Assembly (NCBI RefSeq): GCF_000717275.1
Contig: NZ_JNYV01000014.1
Coordinates: 1 to 64,000 of the forward strand
Reading direction: 5' to 3'
From: Kitasatospora arboriphila
Lineage (GTDB): Bacteria; Actinomycetota; Actinomycetes; Mycobacteriales; Mycobacteriaceae
DNA: 64,000 bases
Positions 54,373 to 63,035 of this stretch are shown here, one piece after another. How positions within the stretch are numbered: the first letter of the stretch is position 1; every line of letters starts with the position of its first letter. A program made the position numbers and the translations under genes. The notes beneath the pieces were generated by a model, which saw nothing but the letters and a program-made list of their open reading frames with translations, searched no databases and was not told the origin of the DNA.

Positions 54373-55637
54373 TGGCCCGTCGCCGCGGTTTCTTTGCCGA
54401 ACTCCAGCATCAGCAACAGTTAGCCGCTAAGCGCCAGGCCCAACAGCAACGGCTCGCAGTACGCCAGTACAACCAGGCGGCGCTCGCCAGACAACGCGCG
54501 GCCAGCGCGCACCGCAGAGCATCCGAAGCCGCGCGGAGATCTACTGCCGCTGAGCAGGCTCGCCTCAACAAGCAGATGGCGGCCGCCTACGTCGCCGAGT
54601 GTGAGGCCGAAGCCGCGGAAAAGACCGCCGAAGCAATCGCACATCAGCAAGAAATCGAGGAACTACTCGCAGCAACACTCGAGTTCGACGACTGGGTCGA
54701 CCTGACACGACTCCGGCAAGTCTACGAACCCACACCACTCGACGCCGGCACCCTGACCGCGGAAACGCCGGTCCCCACCTACATCCCCATCCCGCCGCGA
54801 CCGCACTTCTATGCGCCCGAACAACCAACCGGCCTCAGCGCAAAACTTGGTGGTCAACGCAAATACGAAGCCCAACTCGCCGCCGCACACGCACAGTACG
54901 CCCGCAACATGACCTACTGGCACGGCCAACTCAACGATCTCTTCACCCGCAACGGCGTCGCCCGCCAGGCCTGGCTCGCAAACGAATTCGACCGCCTTAC
55001 CCGACTCGAACAAGCCCGGCGGGACCACACGACTGCACAGCAATCTCGGCGCGAAGAAATCCAACGAGCCAACTCCGAGCTCGACCAGCTCATCGCTGAT
55101 CTACGAAACGGTGACGGACGCGCGCTCGAGCAGTACGTCGGCATTGTGCTCGCCAACTCCACGTACCCCGAAGAGTTCCAGGTCGACTACGACTATGAGT
55201 TCATCACTGCTGACCGCGAACTCGCAGTGACCGTACTCGTCCCAACCCCTGACCAATTTCCCTCGGTGAAAGCGGTCCGCTACATCAAGGCCAAAGACGA
55301 GTTCACCACTACACGACTGTCCGCAGCAGAGCTCAAGCGCCGCTACAACAGTGCCGTCCATCAGACTGCGCTACGCACGCCGCACGAGGTATTCGAAGCC
55401 GACCGCGAAGCCATTATCGACGCCATTTCCCTGACCGTTGCCGTCGATACCGTCGACCCAGCGACTGGCCACGACCGCCGCGTACCGCTCGCACAACTCG
55501 CCGTCGACCGCCAAAGCTTCCTGGCCATCGACTTGTCCCGAGTCGAACCCATCGAAACCCTGAAGCACCTGGCCGCAGCCGTATCCCAGAATCCCTACGG
55601 CCTAATCCCCCTTGCCGGACAAGGGGTCCGCGGATGA
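54372..55637 (+). CDS. Coiled-coil protein with adaptor-like C-terminal domain
   Basis: A 421-residue protein. Residues 5-105 are a long Ala/Gln/Arg/Glu coiled coil (QQQLAAKRQAQQQRLAVRQY, EAEAAEKTAEAIAHQQEIEE). A Pro-rich hinge (TYIPIPPRPHFYAPEQP) follows, then a second helical section to 260. Residues 265-421 form a beta-rich domain: EFQVDYDYEFITADRELAVT, VKAVRYIKAKDEFTTTRL, TPHEVFEADREAII, VAVDTVDPATGHDRRVPL and RVEPIETLKHLAAAVS. From memory, this last module precedes Mrr-type nuclease domains in Streptomyces proteins; here none follows. ATG 54372; the stop overlaps the next start by four bases (ATGA), so the two products are made together. Confidence 0.7.
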   Translation: MARRRGFFAELQHQQQLAAKRQAQQQRLAVRQYNQAALARQRAASAHRRASEAARRSTAAEQARLNKQMAAAYVAECEAEAAEKTAEAIAHQQEIEELLAATLEFDDWVDLTRLRQVYEPTPLDAGTLTAETPVPTYIPIPPRPHFYAPEQPTGLSAKLGGQRKYEAQLAAAHAQYARNMTYWHGQLNDLFTRNGVARQAWLANEFDRLTRLEQARRDHTTAQQSRREEIQRANSELDQLIADLRNGDGRALEQYVGIVLANSTYPEEFQVDYDYEFITADRELAVTVLVPTPDQFPSVKAVRYIKAKDEFTTTRLSAAELKRRYNSAVHQTALRTPHEVFEADREAIIDAISLTVAVDTVDPATGHDRRVPLAQLAVDRQSFLAIDLSRVEPIETLKHLAAAVSQNPYGLIPLAGQGVRG

Positions 55638-56812
55638 GCAACCCCCAAGACGTCATCACCGCGCTGCGCCGCACTCTCGTCGAAAAAGAGCGCGAAGCAG
55701 CCAACCTGCAAGACAAAATCACCGAACTGACCACGCAGCTCAAGCTCACGCCACCACCCCAGGTCTCCGCCCCCGCCACGCCCGTCGTCGACGAACGAGT
55801 CATCACTGTGGACGACGCGCTGGTTCTCCAGGAGGTCGGACTCTACGAGTACCATCATCCCCTCGAAAACGCCGAGGCGTACAAAGTCAGCCTCGCCGCA
55901 TTGCGTTCACAGATCCGCGACTCCGTCACGGACGGCGACGCCATCGAAGTGTCAAAGCAGTTCAGCTTCAACAACTCCCTCGCCCAAGGCCGACGACTTA
56001 CCGGCGACCTCGCCAAACTCATGCTCCGCGCATACAACGCCGAGGCGGAGAACTGCGTCCGCACCATCCGCGCCGGCAACCTCATCACCGCGACCCGCCG
56101 GCTCGACAAAGCAGCCGCTGACATCGAAAAGCACGGCGCCATCATGCAAATGCGTATCGCCGCGAACTATCACGGGCTTCGCACCCAAGAACTCGAACTA
56201 ACTGCCGACTACCTCATGAAGGTCCAGGACGAACGCGAAGCCGCCCGCGAAGAACGCGAACGCCTCAAAGACGAACGCAAAGCCGAGCAAGAACTCGCCA
56301 ACCAGCGACGGCTCCTCGACAAGGAACGCGAGCACTACCGAAACCTCCTCGACCGAGTCACCAACGCCGCCGAACGCGACGAGGCACAGCAAGAGCTCGA
56401 ACGCCTCGACCAAGCCATCGCCGACAACGACTACCGCGCCGCGAACATCCGCGCCGGCTACGTCTACGTCATCTCCAACATCGGAGCCTTCGGACCCAAC
56501 GTCGTCAAGATCGGACTCACCCGCCGACTCGAACCACTCGACCGCATCCGAGAACTCAGCAGCGCTTCAGTCCCCTTCCCCTTCGACGTCCACGCCATCT
56601 ACTTCTCCGACGACGCCGTCACACTCGAAAACCAACTGCACCAACAGTTCACAGAACTCCGCCTCAACCACGCCAACCCACGACGAGAGTTCTTCTTCGC
56701 CACCCCCGCGCAAGTTCGCGACGTCCTAGCCACCAAACTCGGCAACCTCCTCGAATACACCACCGAACCCGAAGCCACCCAATACTTCCAATCCCGTCAC
56801 TACTGGCCCTAA
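55634..56812 (+). CDS. DUF4041 + T5orf172 (GIY-YIG) nuclease, SNIPE-like
   Basis: A 392-residue protein. Residues 1-35 are a short coiled coil. Residues 60-195 match DUF4041: LQEVGLYEYHHPLENAEAYK, FNNSLAQGRRLTGDLAKLML, LRAYNAEAENCVRTIRAGNL. Next a charged coiled coil (EREAAREERERLKDERKAEQ). Residues 273-375 are a T5orf172/Mug113 GIY-YIG nuclease: AGYVYVISNIGAFGPNVVKIG, TRRLEPLDRIREL, the metal Glu332 in LENQLHQQF, and RREFFFATPAQVRDVL. This domain pair defines SNIPE, a nuclease that cuts phage DNA at entry. No membrane helix is seen here, unlike the described SNIPE, so targeting may depend on the partner gene it overlaps. Family call strong, defence role inferred. Confidence 0.82.
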   Translation: MSNPQDVITALRRTLVEKEREAANLQDKITELTTQLKLTPPPQVSAPATPVVDERVITVDDALVLQEVGLYEYHHPLENAEAYKVSLAALRSQIRDSVTDGDAIEVSKQFSFNNSLAQGRRLTGDLAKLMLRAYNAEAENCVRTIRAGNLITATRRLDKAAADIEKHGAIMQMRIAANYHGLRTQELELTADYLMKVQDEREAAREERERLKDERKAEQELANQRRLLDKEREHYRNLLDRVTNAAERDEAQQELERLDQAIADNDYRAANIRAGYVYVISNIGAFGPNVVKIGLTRRLEPLDRIRELSSASVPFPFDVHAIYFSDDAVTLENQLHQQFTELRLNHANPRREFFFATPAQVRDVLATKLGNLLEYTTEPEATQYFQSRHYWP

Positions 56813-56929
56813 CCACCATCCCGCCAGCTGAACCACCCACGTGACGCGGCATCGGCATCGCCATCATCTGCTTGCATCGACAGTCCGAGAGGCACCACTA
56901 ATTCGGCGGAAACTGCATACGGTGAAGCC

Positions 56930-57031
56930 ATGAGTTACACCGGGCAGTACGCCAACGGCCGCACCTACACGCTTCCCGAGTCGTGGGAGCCCGTCGAGCA
57001 CGAGACCCTGCAGACTGCCGCCTCTTCCTAA
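56930..57031 (+). CDS. 33-codon ORF or truncated gene start
   Basis: ATG 56930 to TAA 57029-57031. The peptide (MSYTGQYANGRTYTLPESWE at the start) looks like the N-terminus of a longer protein cut short where the TetR gene ends. GGTGAA lies upstream. It may be a relic at the right edge of the island. Confidence 0.3.
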   Translation: MSYTGQYANGRTYTLPESWEPVEHETLQTAASS

Positions 57032-57697
57032 TCAGTGCGCCTGGTAGTGCGGCGCTGGGTCCCGGCGGGCGGGGTTGAGGTGGGCAGTGAGGTGCGTGTA
57101 TTCCTCGTCAGTCATCGAGGGTTCGTCAAGGTGGTCGGCACCAGGGCGTAGGCCCGCGAGCATGATCGCAAGGATCCGGCGCCATGCGGAGTCGGTGACG
57201 CCTCGCGTCGTCTCGACCGCTCCCCGCATCGCCCAGAACATGAGATCGAGGTCGGTCAGGGTGGCATCCTCGCGGATGCGGCCATGCAGTTTGGCCAGCC
57301 GCAGGAGCTCGACCAGATCTCGACGGAACTGCTGCTTTAGGATTATCGTCTCGTCGTCGTTCCACAAGCGCGCCAGACAGCCCCGGTTCGATGCCTGCAC
57401 CGCACCCGTGCCGTACAGCAGTTGCTCGAGGCCTTCGCCGTGTGGAGCGGCCAGCGCGGACTTCGCGATTGCCAATAGGTCGATGAGCAGTTGCCGCACG
57501 ATCTCGCTGATGAGAGCGTCTTTGGTGGGAAATCGGCGGTAGAGCGTGCCCATACCGACTCCGGCGACGCGGGCGATTTCATCGACTCCGGCCTCGAGGC
57601 CGCGCTCACTGAATACCGCGGCAGCAGCGTCCAGGAGTCGCTGCCGGTTCTCGGCGGCGTCGCGGCGCAGCACCTTCTCGCTGGTGGCCAATGTCAT
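57032..57697 (-). CDS. TetR-family regulator
   Basis: A 221-residue repressor. The helix-turn-helix is NRQRLLDAAAAVFSERGLEAGVDEIARVAGVGMGTLYRRFPTKDALI (about residues 17-60). The ligand domain is of the SbtR-like C-terminal type (YGTGAVQASNRGCLARLWND, MFWAMRGAVETT). Its ATG overlaps the stop of the MFS gene (ATGA junction), so the repressor is coupled to the transporter. Since the transporter is broken, the repressor may now have no partner. Intact itself. Confidence 0.82.
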   Translation of the reverse strand: MTLATSEKVLRRDAAENRQRLLDAAAAVFSERGLEAGVDEIARVAGVGMGTLYRRFPTKDALISEIVRQLLIDLLAIAKSALAAPHGEGLEQLLYGTGAVQASNRGCLARLWNDDETIILKQQFRRDLVELLRLAKLHGRIREDATLTDLDLMFWAMRGAVETTRGVTDSAWRRILAIMLAGLRPGADHLDEPSMTDEEYTHLTAHLNPARRDPAPHYQAH

Positions 57698-58415
57698 TCC
57701 GGCTTGTCGCTCGAGAACGTTCCGCCGGCGACCATGGCGAGTTCGGGGTGCGGTAGCTCAACGGCTTCTTCGAGGTGGGTCTTCTTATCGCGCTTTACTG
57801 CGGGGATTAACAACGCGGCGACTGCGGCCAGGACTCCCGCGACTCCGAGCATGGCGAACCCGTTGGTGTATCCCGACTCGGCCGGAACGCCCGACGATGA
57901 GGCTCCGATGGCGACGATGCTGGCCATGAACGCTGCGCCCAAGGATCCACCGATGGTTCGGATGTTGGCGTTCATGCCGCTGGCAACGCCGGTCTGCTCT
58001 GGGGGTACCGACGCGACGACCACGTTCGACATCGCGGCGAAGACCAGCCCGAATCCGACGCCGGCAATCGCGTTCGCGATGTAGATATCGAGTTCGGTCG
58101 AGTGCAGGAACGCCAAAATGAAGTAGCCAGCCCGGCGAGCAACGAACCGGCAGCCAAGGCCACCAGCGCGATCACGAAGATGCGCTTCTTGCCGTGCATG
58201 TCGCCGAGGCGGCCCATGATCGGGGTGAAGATCGACGCCGACAGGAGATAAGTAGTCAGGACCCAGGTGACGTTGGTCTGGTTCGTGCCCAGTTGCACCT
58301 CGATGGTCGGGAGGACGGGCATGACGAGGGACTGCAGAAGGGCAACGGCCGCGACACCGACGGTGAGTACGGCGAACGTGACCTGGTGGCGCGCACGGCC
58401 GGGTGCGGTTGTCAT
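57694..58415 (-). pseudogene. MFS transporter with large internal deletion
   Basis: The start at ATG 58413-58415 lies behind AGGAGA. The first about 95 residues are a normal MFS opening: VTFAVLTVGVAAVALLQSLV, NVTWVLTTYLLSASIFTPIMGRLGDMHGKKRIFVIAL. Near 58125 the sequence jumps, one frame over, to the last part of such a protein: FLHSTELDIYIANAIAGVGF, FAAMSNVVVASVPPEQTGVASGMN and a normal end ahead of TetR. Helices of the middle (several hundred bases) are missing. So a deletion removed the centre and put the ends out of frame. Confidence 0.78.
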
Positions 58416-58639
58416 TGATTCTCCTGGATCCACGAAAGCGGAGTCAGCGACCGAGTCCTGCGCTAAAGCTGCTTGGCGAGAATGCGGGGTCCCAGTCAAC
58501 CGACGGACGACCAGCCTTTCCGCAGTGGATTTCTCTTCCGAAATGGTGGCTCAAAGCGCACTAGTCAGCTGGACGCGACGGCTACGGTGGGTCTCGCGGT
58601 CGGCATAAATCGCGACCGAGATCAGAACTATCTGCAAGA

Positions 58640-58740
58640 CAGCCAAGGCTCGCGGAGCCCATCAGCATCGCGGGCAGGCTGCCACGACTGCGACTAGCCA
58701 TCACGACCACTCGGGCACCTCTACCTTCGTGAACCAGCTG
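58640..58740 (-). pseudogene. Possible universal-stress-protein C-terminal fragment
   Basis: A short minus-strand frame reads VVVMASRSRGSLPAMLMGSA, close to the Usp nucleotide-binding end (G-S-R-G-R-G then LLGSV). Nothing upstream or downstream continues the domain. Weakly supported relic in the 330-base gap between the MFS pseudogene and DUF3263. Confidence 0.3.
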
Positions 58741-58744
58741 GGTC

Positions 58745-58978
58745 TTACGACCCAGCGCGCCGGTCCTGGGCTACCCGGTACATGGCCTCGAGCGTCGACG
58801 GACTTAGGCATGGAGGTTGGCGCGCAAGCAGATATTCAACGCGCGAATAGAAGACGTATGGTGTGACACCGAATGTCACCATAATGTCTTCAGGATCACC
58901 CCCACCATATAAGTACCATCGCTGAGCGAAATCGAGCATTCGCTTCTCTTCTTGTGTCAGAGTGGCTTTAGTGACCAT
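58745..58978 (-). CDS. DUF3263 protein
   Basis: A 77-residue protein matching the DUF3263 pattern: EEKRMLDFAQRWYLYGGGDP, EDIMVTFGVTPYVFYSRVEY, and a short tail. The GGG.P..I...FG block resembles a helix-turn-helix, so small DNA-binding proteins are suspected. The family is confined to actinobacteria, mostly the mycolate group. ATG 58976-58978, weak ribosome-binding site. No known function. Confidence 0.75.
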   Translation of the reverse strand: MVTKATLTQEEKRMLDFAQRWYLYGGGDPEDIMVTFGVTPYVFYSRVEYLLARQPPCLSPSTLEAMYRVAQDRRAGS

Positions 58979-59109
58979 CTAAAACATCCCATGACGATCA
59001 ATTCGCTAACCCTTCTCTATTAGCGTCAGTTCTTGGTCCACTGTTCTCCCTATTCCGAACGGTGCAACTAGTTCTATAAAAGCTCCGGCTGCGACCTGGA
59101 AGATAAGGT

Positions 59110-59883
59110 TTAGCCTCGTTGAGGCATCCAGCGAAGGAGCCGACGGTCGGCTACCGAGACCAGTGCATCGAGGATCCAGGCAAGCAATGTGACCACGAGG
59201 AGCGCGGCCCAAATCTCATTGACATTGAGGTTAAACTGGCCACGAACTACCAAATACCCCAACCCGACTGAAGCACCAACAAACTCTGCAACGATGGCCG
59301 CCTGGAACGCGTAGCCCAACGTTGTCCGCGTAGAGCCGATCACCCATGATGCGAGTGACGGCCCGTATACATCTCGTATGAGTTGAGGCAACTTGGCACC
59401 GTACAACCTCAAATTATTCACCAGGTCCTTGTCGACTTCCTTGAAGCCCGTAGCCACCACAACCGTGACGGGGACCAGAATAACCAAGGCAACTAGCACA
59501 ATCTTAGACGTAAAATCGTATCCCAGCCAGATTGCCAGGAACGGGTACAATATCAATCGAGGCATGCCGTTGAAAAAGGCAAGGTATGGGTTTAGCACTC
59601 GGCTCCAAAAGTCTGAAAGTCCAAGCACAGTACCCAACAGAATTCCGGCCAGCATACCGATAGCCCAGCCAATGAGCAGTACACGCAGGGTCGATAACGC
59701 AGATTCGACTATAACACCGTCTTCGAACCAAGTTTTGAGCGTGGACAGCGTCTCAGACGGAGTACCGAAGGAAAATTCGTCTAGGACCCCGGAACTTGAG
59801 CCGACTGACCAGATCCAGAAGAGGATAATGACGAGCCCAATCTGTCCGGCTAGGAGCAGTAGGGGTTTTAAAAAACGCGCCAT
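59110..59883 (-). CDS. ABC transporter permease (SsuC/TauC/NrtB type)
   Basis: A 257-residue inner-membrane permease with about six helices. The binding-protein-dependent signature loop that meets the ATPase is near ATGFKEVDKDLVNNLRLYGA, with LPQLIRDVYGPSLASWVIGS following. Its first 16 bases overlap the end of the other permease gene, so it is the last gene of a three-gene operon. Codon usage is visibly less GC-biased than in the neighbours to the left, hinting at a separate origin. The substrate class of the family is nitrate, sulfonate, taurine or pyrimidine-like compounds. Confidence 0.85.
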   Translation of the reverse strand: MARFLKPLLLLAGQIGLVIILFWIWSVGSSSGVLDEFSFGTPSETLSTLKTWFEDGVIVESALSTLRVLLIGWAIGMLAGILLGTVLGLSDFWSRVLNPYLAFFNGMPRLILYPFLAIWLGYDFTSKIVLVALVILVPVTVVVATGFKEVDKDLVNNLRLYGAKLPQLIRDVYGPSLASWVIGSTRTTLGYAFQAAIVAEFVGASVGLGYLVVRGQFNLNVNEIWAALLVVTLLAWILDALVSVADRRLLRWMPQRG

Positions 59884-60719
59884 TGGGTGTACCGCCTTTC
59901 CACGAGCTTCAGAAGCCGATCGATTACGACTGCCAGTGCCGCTACAACGAGAATGCCGGCAACGACGGCTTCGGGATCAAGGGTTTGCTGGCCAAGGGCG
60001 ATACGAAAACCTATCCCTTGGTTTGAACCCAGATACTCAGATATGACCGCGGCAGTCAACGCCCATGCAGCGGATAGCTGCAGGCTCGCGATCAGCCATC
60101 CGACTATCGACGGTAGATAGACGTCCACAATCAGGCGGAATCGACCAGCCCCTAGAACCCGTGCGTTGTCCAGGATCACCTGATCGATACTTCGGACACC
60201 GGAGTAGATTCCGTAGAAAATTAGGAAGAAGATCCCGGACGCCACAAAGAGGACTTTTGACATCATGCTGAATCCCAGCCAGAGGATAAACAACGGCGCC
60301 AGCACGACTTTTGGTAGCGAATTGGCAATCGCGATGAACGGGGCGAGAAATCGATCCACTATCCGGAACGGCACGACAAGCGCAACCAGCACCAAAGCCA
60401 CGGCCAGTCCAAGCGCGTAGCCCAAAGCTGCTTCTGTCAGTGTCAGCGTTACGTCGGACCAAAAGTCGGAAGCTTTTCCCCATTCGACTAACTGATCCCA
60501 GACGCCTCCGGGACTCCCCACCAGGGTTACCCAAGTGTCGTCACTCGCTAGGAGAATCCATCCACCCAGTGCAGCCGCAAGCACGACAAACTGAACTATC
60601 CGAACCAGCAACGACGTACGCTTCCGATCGCGCTTCTGTTTCTCAACCTGCGCTTGGAGAATGGCGTTGACGGAATTTGGGTCCCTGGTCGGAGGTGCGG
60701 GGGCGACGTTAGTTGACAC
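59868..60719 (-). CDS. ABC transporter permease, second of the pair
   Basis: A 283-residue permease, start GTG 60717-60719 overlapping the ATPase gene end by 11 bases. A cytoplasmic leader (residues 1-40) is followed by about six helices. The ATPase-contact loop lies around YSGVRSIDQVILDNARVLGA with FRLIVDVYLPSIVGWLIASL. Similar in layout to the next permease but not a close copy, so the two likely make a heterodimeric channel. That is unusual for this family, where a permease homodimer is the rule. Confidence 0.85.
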   Translation of the reverse strand: MSTNVAPAPPTRDPNSVNAILQAQVEKQKRDRKRTSLLVRIVQFVVLAAALGGWILLASDDTWVTLVGSPGGVWDQLVEWGKASDFWSDVTLTLTEAALGYALGLAVALVLVALVVPFRIVDRFLAPFIAIANSLPKVVLAPLFILWLGFSMMSKVLFVASGIFFLIFYGIYSGVRSIDQVILDNARVLGAGRFRLIVDVYLPSIVGWLIASLQLSAAWALTAAVISEYLGSNQGIGFRIALGQQTLDPEAVVAGILVVAALAVVIDRLLKLVERRYTQWRVF

Positions 60720-61581
60720 GTGCCTGCTCCACCTCTGTACGCAGCTGGGACCAGATTTGTTCATGTGTCTCGGTGAACTTCTGCTCGAAGCGCACATCAA
60801 GTAGGTCACGGGGACGTTCTAGCGGCACTTGGTGATCGCCGATCACTCGTCCCGGCGAGGCACTCATCACAACGACCCGGTCGGACAGTCCAACCGCTTC
60901 CTCCAGGTCGTGCGTAATGAACAGTACCGCCGGTCTGTACGTGGCCCAGAGATTTAAAAGGTCATCTTCCATGATCATGCGCGTTTGGACATCCAGCGCG
61001 CTGAACGGTTCGTCCATCAAAATGATCGACGGCTGGTAGGCCAGTGTCGCCGCGATTGCTACGCGTTTGCGCATGCCGCCAGAGAGCTGGCTTGGGTAGG
61101 AGTCCGCGAACTTAGTCAGGCCGACCCTGTCGAGCCATTCGCGGGCCGTGTTGTCTGCTTCCTTTCTGCTCTTGCCGCGGTACCGCAACGGTAGAGCCAC
61201 ATTCTGGACTGCCGTGCGCCATGGAAGCAGGGCGTCGCGCTGGAAGATGAAGCCGACGTCACGACTGACACCGCTGACCTTCTTTCCGAAGGTCTTCACA
61301 ACGCCGGCTTCCGGCACCGCGAGCCCAGCCACCAGATTGAGAAGGGTGGACTTTCCGCAGCCCGACGGGCCCACAACCGACAGGAACTCACCGAGGTTGA
61401 CCTCGAGGTTGACGTCTCGGATCGCCGTGAACGGCTCGCCGTTACGCATGAATTGCCGGGTTACACTTGAGATCTCGATGGCCAGGCCTGGTTCATCAAG
61501 ATCACTCGATGAGGCCGCCGATGCGGGCTGCGCGGGGGGAATCACTGAACTCCTTCGTGCCGCCGAGTGGCTTGTACTCAT
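60709..61581 (-). CDS. ABC transporter ATP-binding protein (SsuB/TauB type)
   Basis: A 290-residue ATPase. Walker A VVGPSGCGKSTLLN, Q-loop VGFIFQRDALLPWRTA, signature SQLSGGMRKRVAIAATLA, Walker B IILMDEPFSALD, H-loop LFITHDLEEAVGLSD. ATG 61579-61581 is preceded by GGAGGTCGACCT. First gene of the operon, divergent from the receptor gene. It drives import with the two permeases. Confidence 0.9.
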   Translation of the reverse strand: MSTSHSAARRSSVIPPAQPASAASSSDLDEPGLAIEISSVTRQFMRNGEPFTAIRDVNLEVNLGEFLSVVGPSGCGKSTLLNLVAGLAVPEAGVVKTFGKKVSGVSRDVGFIFQRDALLPWRTAVQNVALPLRYRGKSRKEADNTAREWLDRVGLTKFADSYPSQLSGGMRKRVAIAATLAYQPSIILMDEPFSALDVQTRMIMEDDLLNLWATYRPAVLFITHDLEEAVGLSDRVVVMSASPGRVIGDHQVPLERPRDLLDVRFEQKFTETHEQIWSQLRTEVEQARVN

Positions 61582-61722
61582 AGGTCGACCTCCGTAGTGG
61601 GCTTCCAACAAATGTTCATCGTGTCTGGGTCGCGGCGCGCCGGCCGTGATTGTCGTTGTCGCCTGTGCGCTGGCCGCATCTTCACAGGACCTACAACGAG
61701 CCCGTGAGGATGAACTATCCAT

Positions 61723-61751
61723 ATTGTTATCACAGTATCGGGCTGTGTCAA
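61723..61751 (-). promoter_or_regulatory. Promoter of the ABC operon
   Basis: On the minus strand TTGACA (61746-61751) and AACAAT (61723-61728) are separated by 17 bp, a good housekeeping-type promoter about 140 bp before the ATPase start. Confidence 0.55.
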
Positions 61752-61819
61752 GCATCACTTCTGCCTCTTCCAAGCCCCTTCTGCAGCTCTTACAGCGCTG
61801 AACGTCTTGTGATTCTAAT

Positions 61820-61835
61820 TACTATGGTTATAGTA
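61820..61835. promoter_or_regulatory. Perfect inverted repeat ahead of the receptor gene
   Basis: TACTAT, four bases, ATAGTA: a perfect palindromic arm pair 65 bp before the receptor start and overlapping its probable promoter (TTGTGA at 61807). It would fit the FadR-type regulator encoded downstream. Assignment is inference. Confidence 0.45.
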
Positions 61836-61899
61836 GATGAGATAGGAGTCACACACCAGATGCCTGGCCCGGCCTGGCACCCTTTAGGAGTTACACACC

Positions 61900-62985
61900 A
61901 TGAAACGCCTTTCCCGCCTCCGAGTCGGCATCATTGCCGCACTCATCGTCGCGCTTGCAGTGAGCGCGTGTGGCAAATCCGATGACCTACCTGAAGGAGC
62001 CCTGGCCCCCAAAGAGGTGAAGCTGGCAACCGTCGGTTCTTACCTCACCATCTTCAGCGCTGCATGGGCTGCGGAAAACACTTCCTTCAAGGAGATCGAA
62101 GAGAAGTACGGCACGAAGCTCACGTTCCAGACCTTCGGCAAAGGCGCAGACGCGATGACGGCCACCCTCGGCGGCTCGGTCGACATCAATACCGGCACTT
62201 CCTCCACCGACATCGTTGAAGCCGTTCTCAAGAAGCAAGATCTAGTTGCTGTGGACAGCCTTTTCACCGGACCCGGTTCGGTACTCATTGGCCGGAAAGA
62301 TCTCGAGGCTTCACACGGCACCAACATCAAGGCGTACGACGGTGCGAGCTGGGGATACACCGCCGAGGGTTCCTCCGCCCAGTTACACGCCCAAAAAGAG
62401 GCAGAGTACGCGGGATTGGACTGGGACAATCAGAAGGGCATCGCCCTTGGCTCTGTGCAGGCTTTCGAGCCGGCTCTCAAGTCCGGTCGTACCGATATTG
62501 CAGCCATGGACACTACCTCGGCAGCGATCGCGATCTCCAACGGCTCAGGCTACCTGGTGCGCAACATGAACGACCTCACCCTGCACGGACCGGTCGTGGG
62601 GCCAATCCCAGGGAACCTGGTCGCAATACCCTCCGCCTTCATCGAGAAGTTCCCGGAATTCACCCAAGCTCTTGTCACTGCTTTCGTTGAGGGACTCCGC
62701 GAGGTACAGAACGCCAAGGATGCCAACGCCGCGTACGCCCTGATGCCCGAGAGCTTCAAGAAGGTTCACCAGAACGACGCGCAGTTTGCCGTTGAGTGGG
62801 ACCTGGCTCGGCCCGCATTTCTTGGCACCGATGGCGGCTTCAACCAGGCAAACATCGATGCAATTGCCAAGTACATCGACGAGGATCCGGCCCAGGTTGA
62901 AACTGCGTTCAACGACACCTTTGTCGATGCAGCCTACAAGGAAATTGGCGTCGAGCGCGCCGACGCAGGGATCGGGCAGCCCTGA
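61900..62985 (+). CDS. ABC transporter substrate-binding lipoprotein (SsuA/TauA-like)
   Basis: A 361-residue periplasmic-type receptor. The signal ends in AVSACGKS, a lipobox with Cys24 as the lipid-modified residue. The mature part shows the NMT1/TauA pattern: VKLATVGSYLTIFSAAWAAE, KGADAMTATLGGSVDINTGT, TDIVEAVLKKQDLVAVDSLF, GASWGYTAEGSSAQLHAQ. ATG 61900 follows TTAGGAGTTACACACC. It is divergent from the ATPase/permease operon and supplies its ligand. Ligand unknown. Confidence 0.88.
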   Translation: MKRLSRLRVGIIAALIVALAVSACGKSDDLPEGALAPKEVKLATVGSYLTIFSAAWAAENTSFKEIEEKYGTKLTFQTFGKGADAMTATLGGSVDINTGTSSTDIVEAVLKKQDLVAVDSLFTGPGSVLIGRKDLEASHGTNIKAYDGASWGYTAEGSSAQLHAQKEAEYAGLDWDNQKGIALGSVQAFEPALKSGRTDIAAMDTTSAAIAISNGSGYLVRNMNDLTLHGPVVGPIPGNLVAIPSAFIEKFPEFTQALVTAFVEGLREVQNAKDANAAYALMPESFKKVHQNDAQFAVEWDLARPAFLGTDGGFNQANIDAIAKYIDEDPAQVETAFNDTFVDAAYKEIGVERADAGIGQP

Positions 62986-62997
62986 CGGGAAGTAACA

Positions 62998-63035
62998 CGA
63001 GAAGGGCGGAGCCACAACAGGCTCGGCCCTTCTCG
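62998..63035 (+). terminator. Rho-independent-like terminator after the receptor gene
   Basis: CGAGAAGGGCGGAGCC pairs with GGCTCGGCCCTTCTCG across a six-base loop; only one position is mismatched. It ends 13-50 bases after the receptor stop and is followed by a short T/C-rich run. Confidence 0.8.

Noticed and set aside
58560..58640. Biotin-carboxylase-like peptide (SVAIYADRETH) on the minus strand
   Set aside because: Only about ten residues resemble the family and no further domain sequence follows; too short to call.
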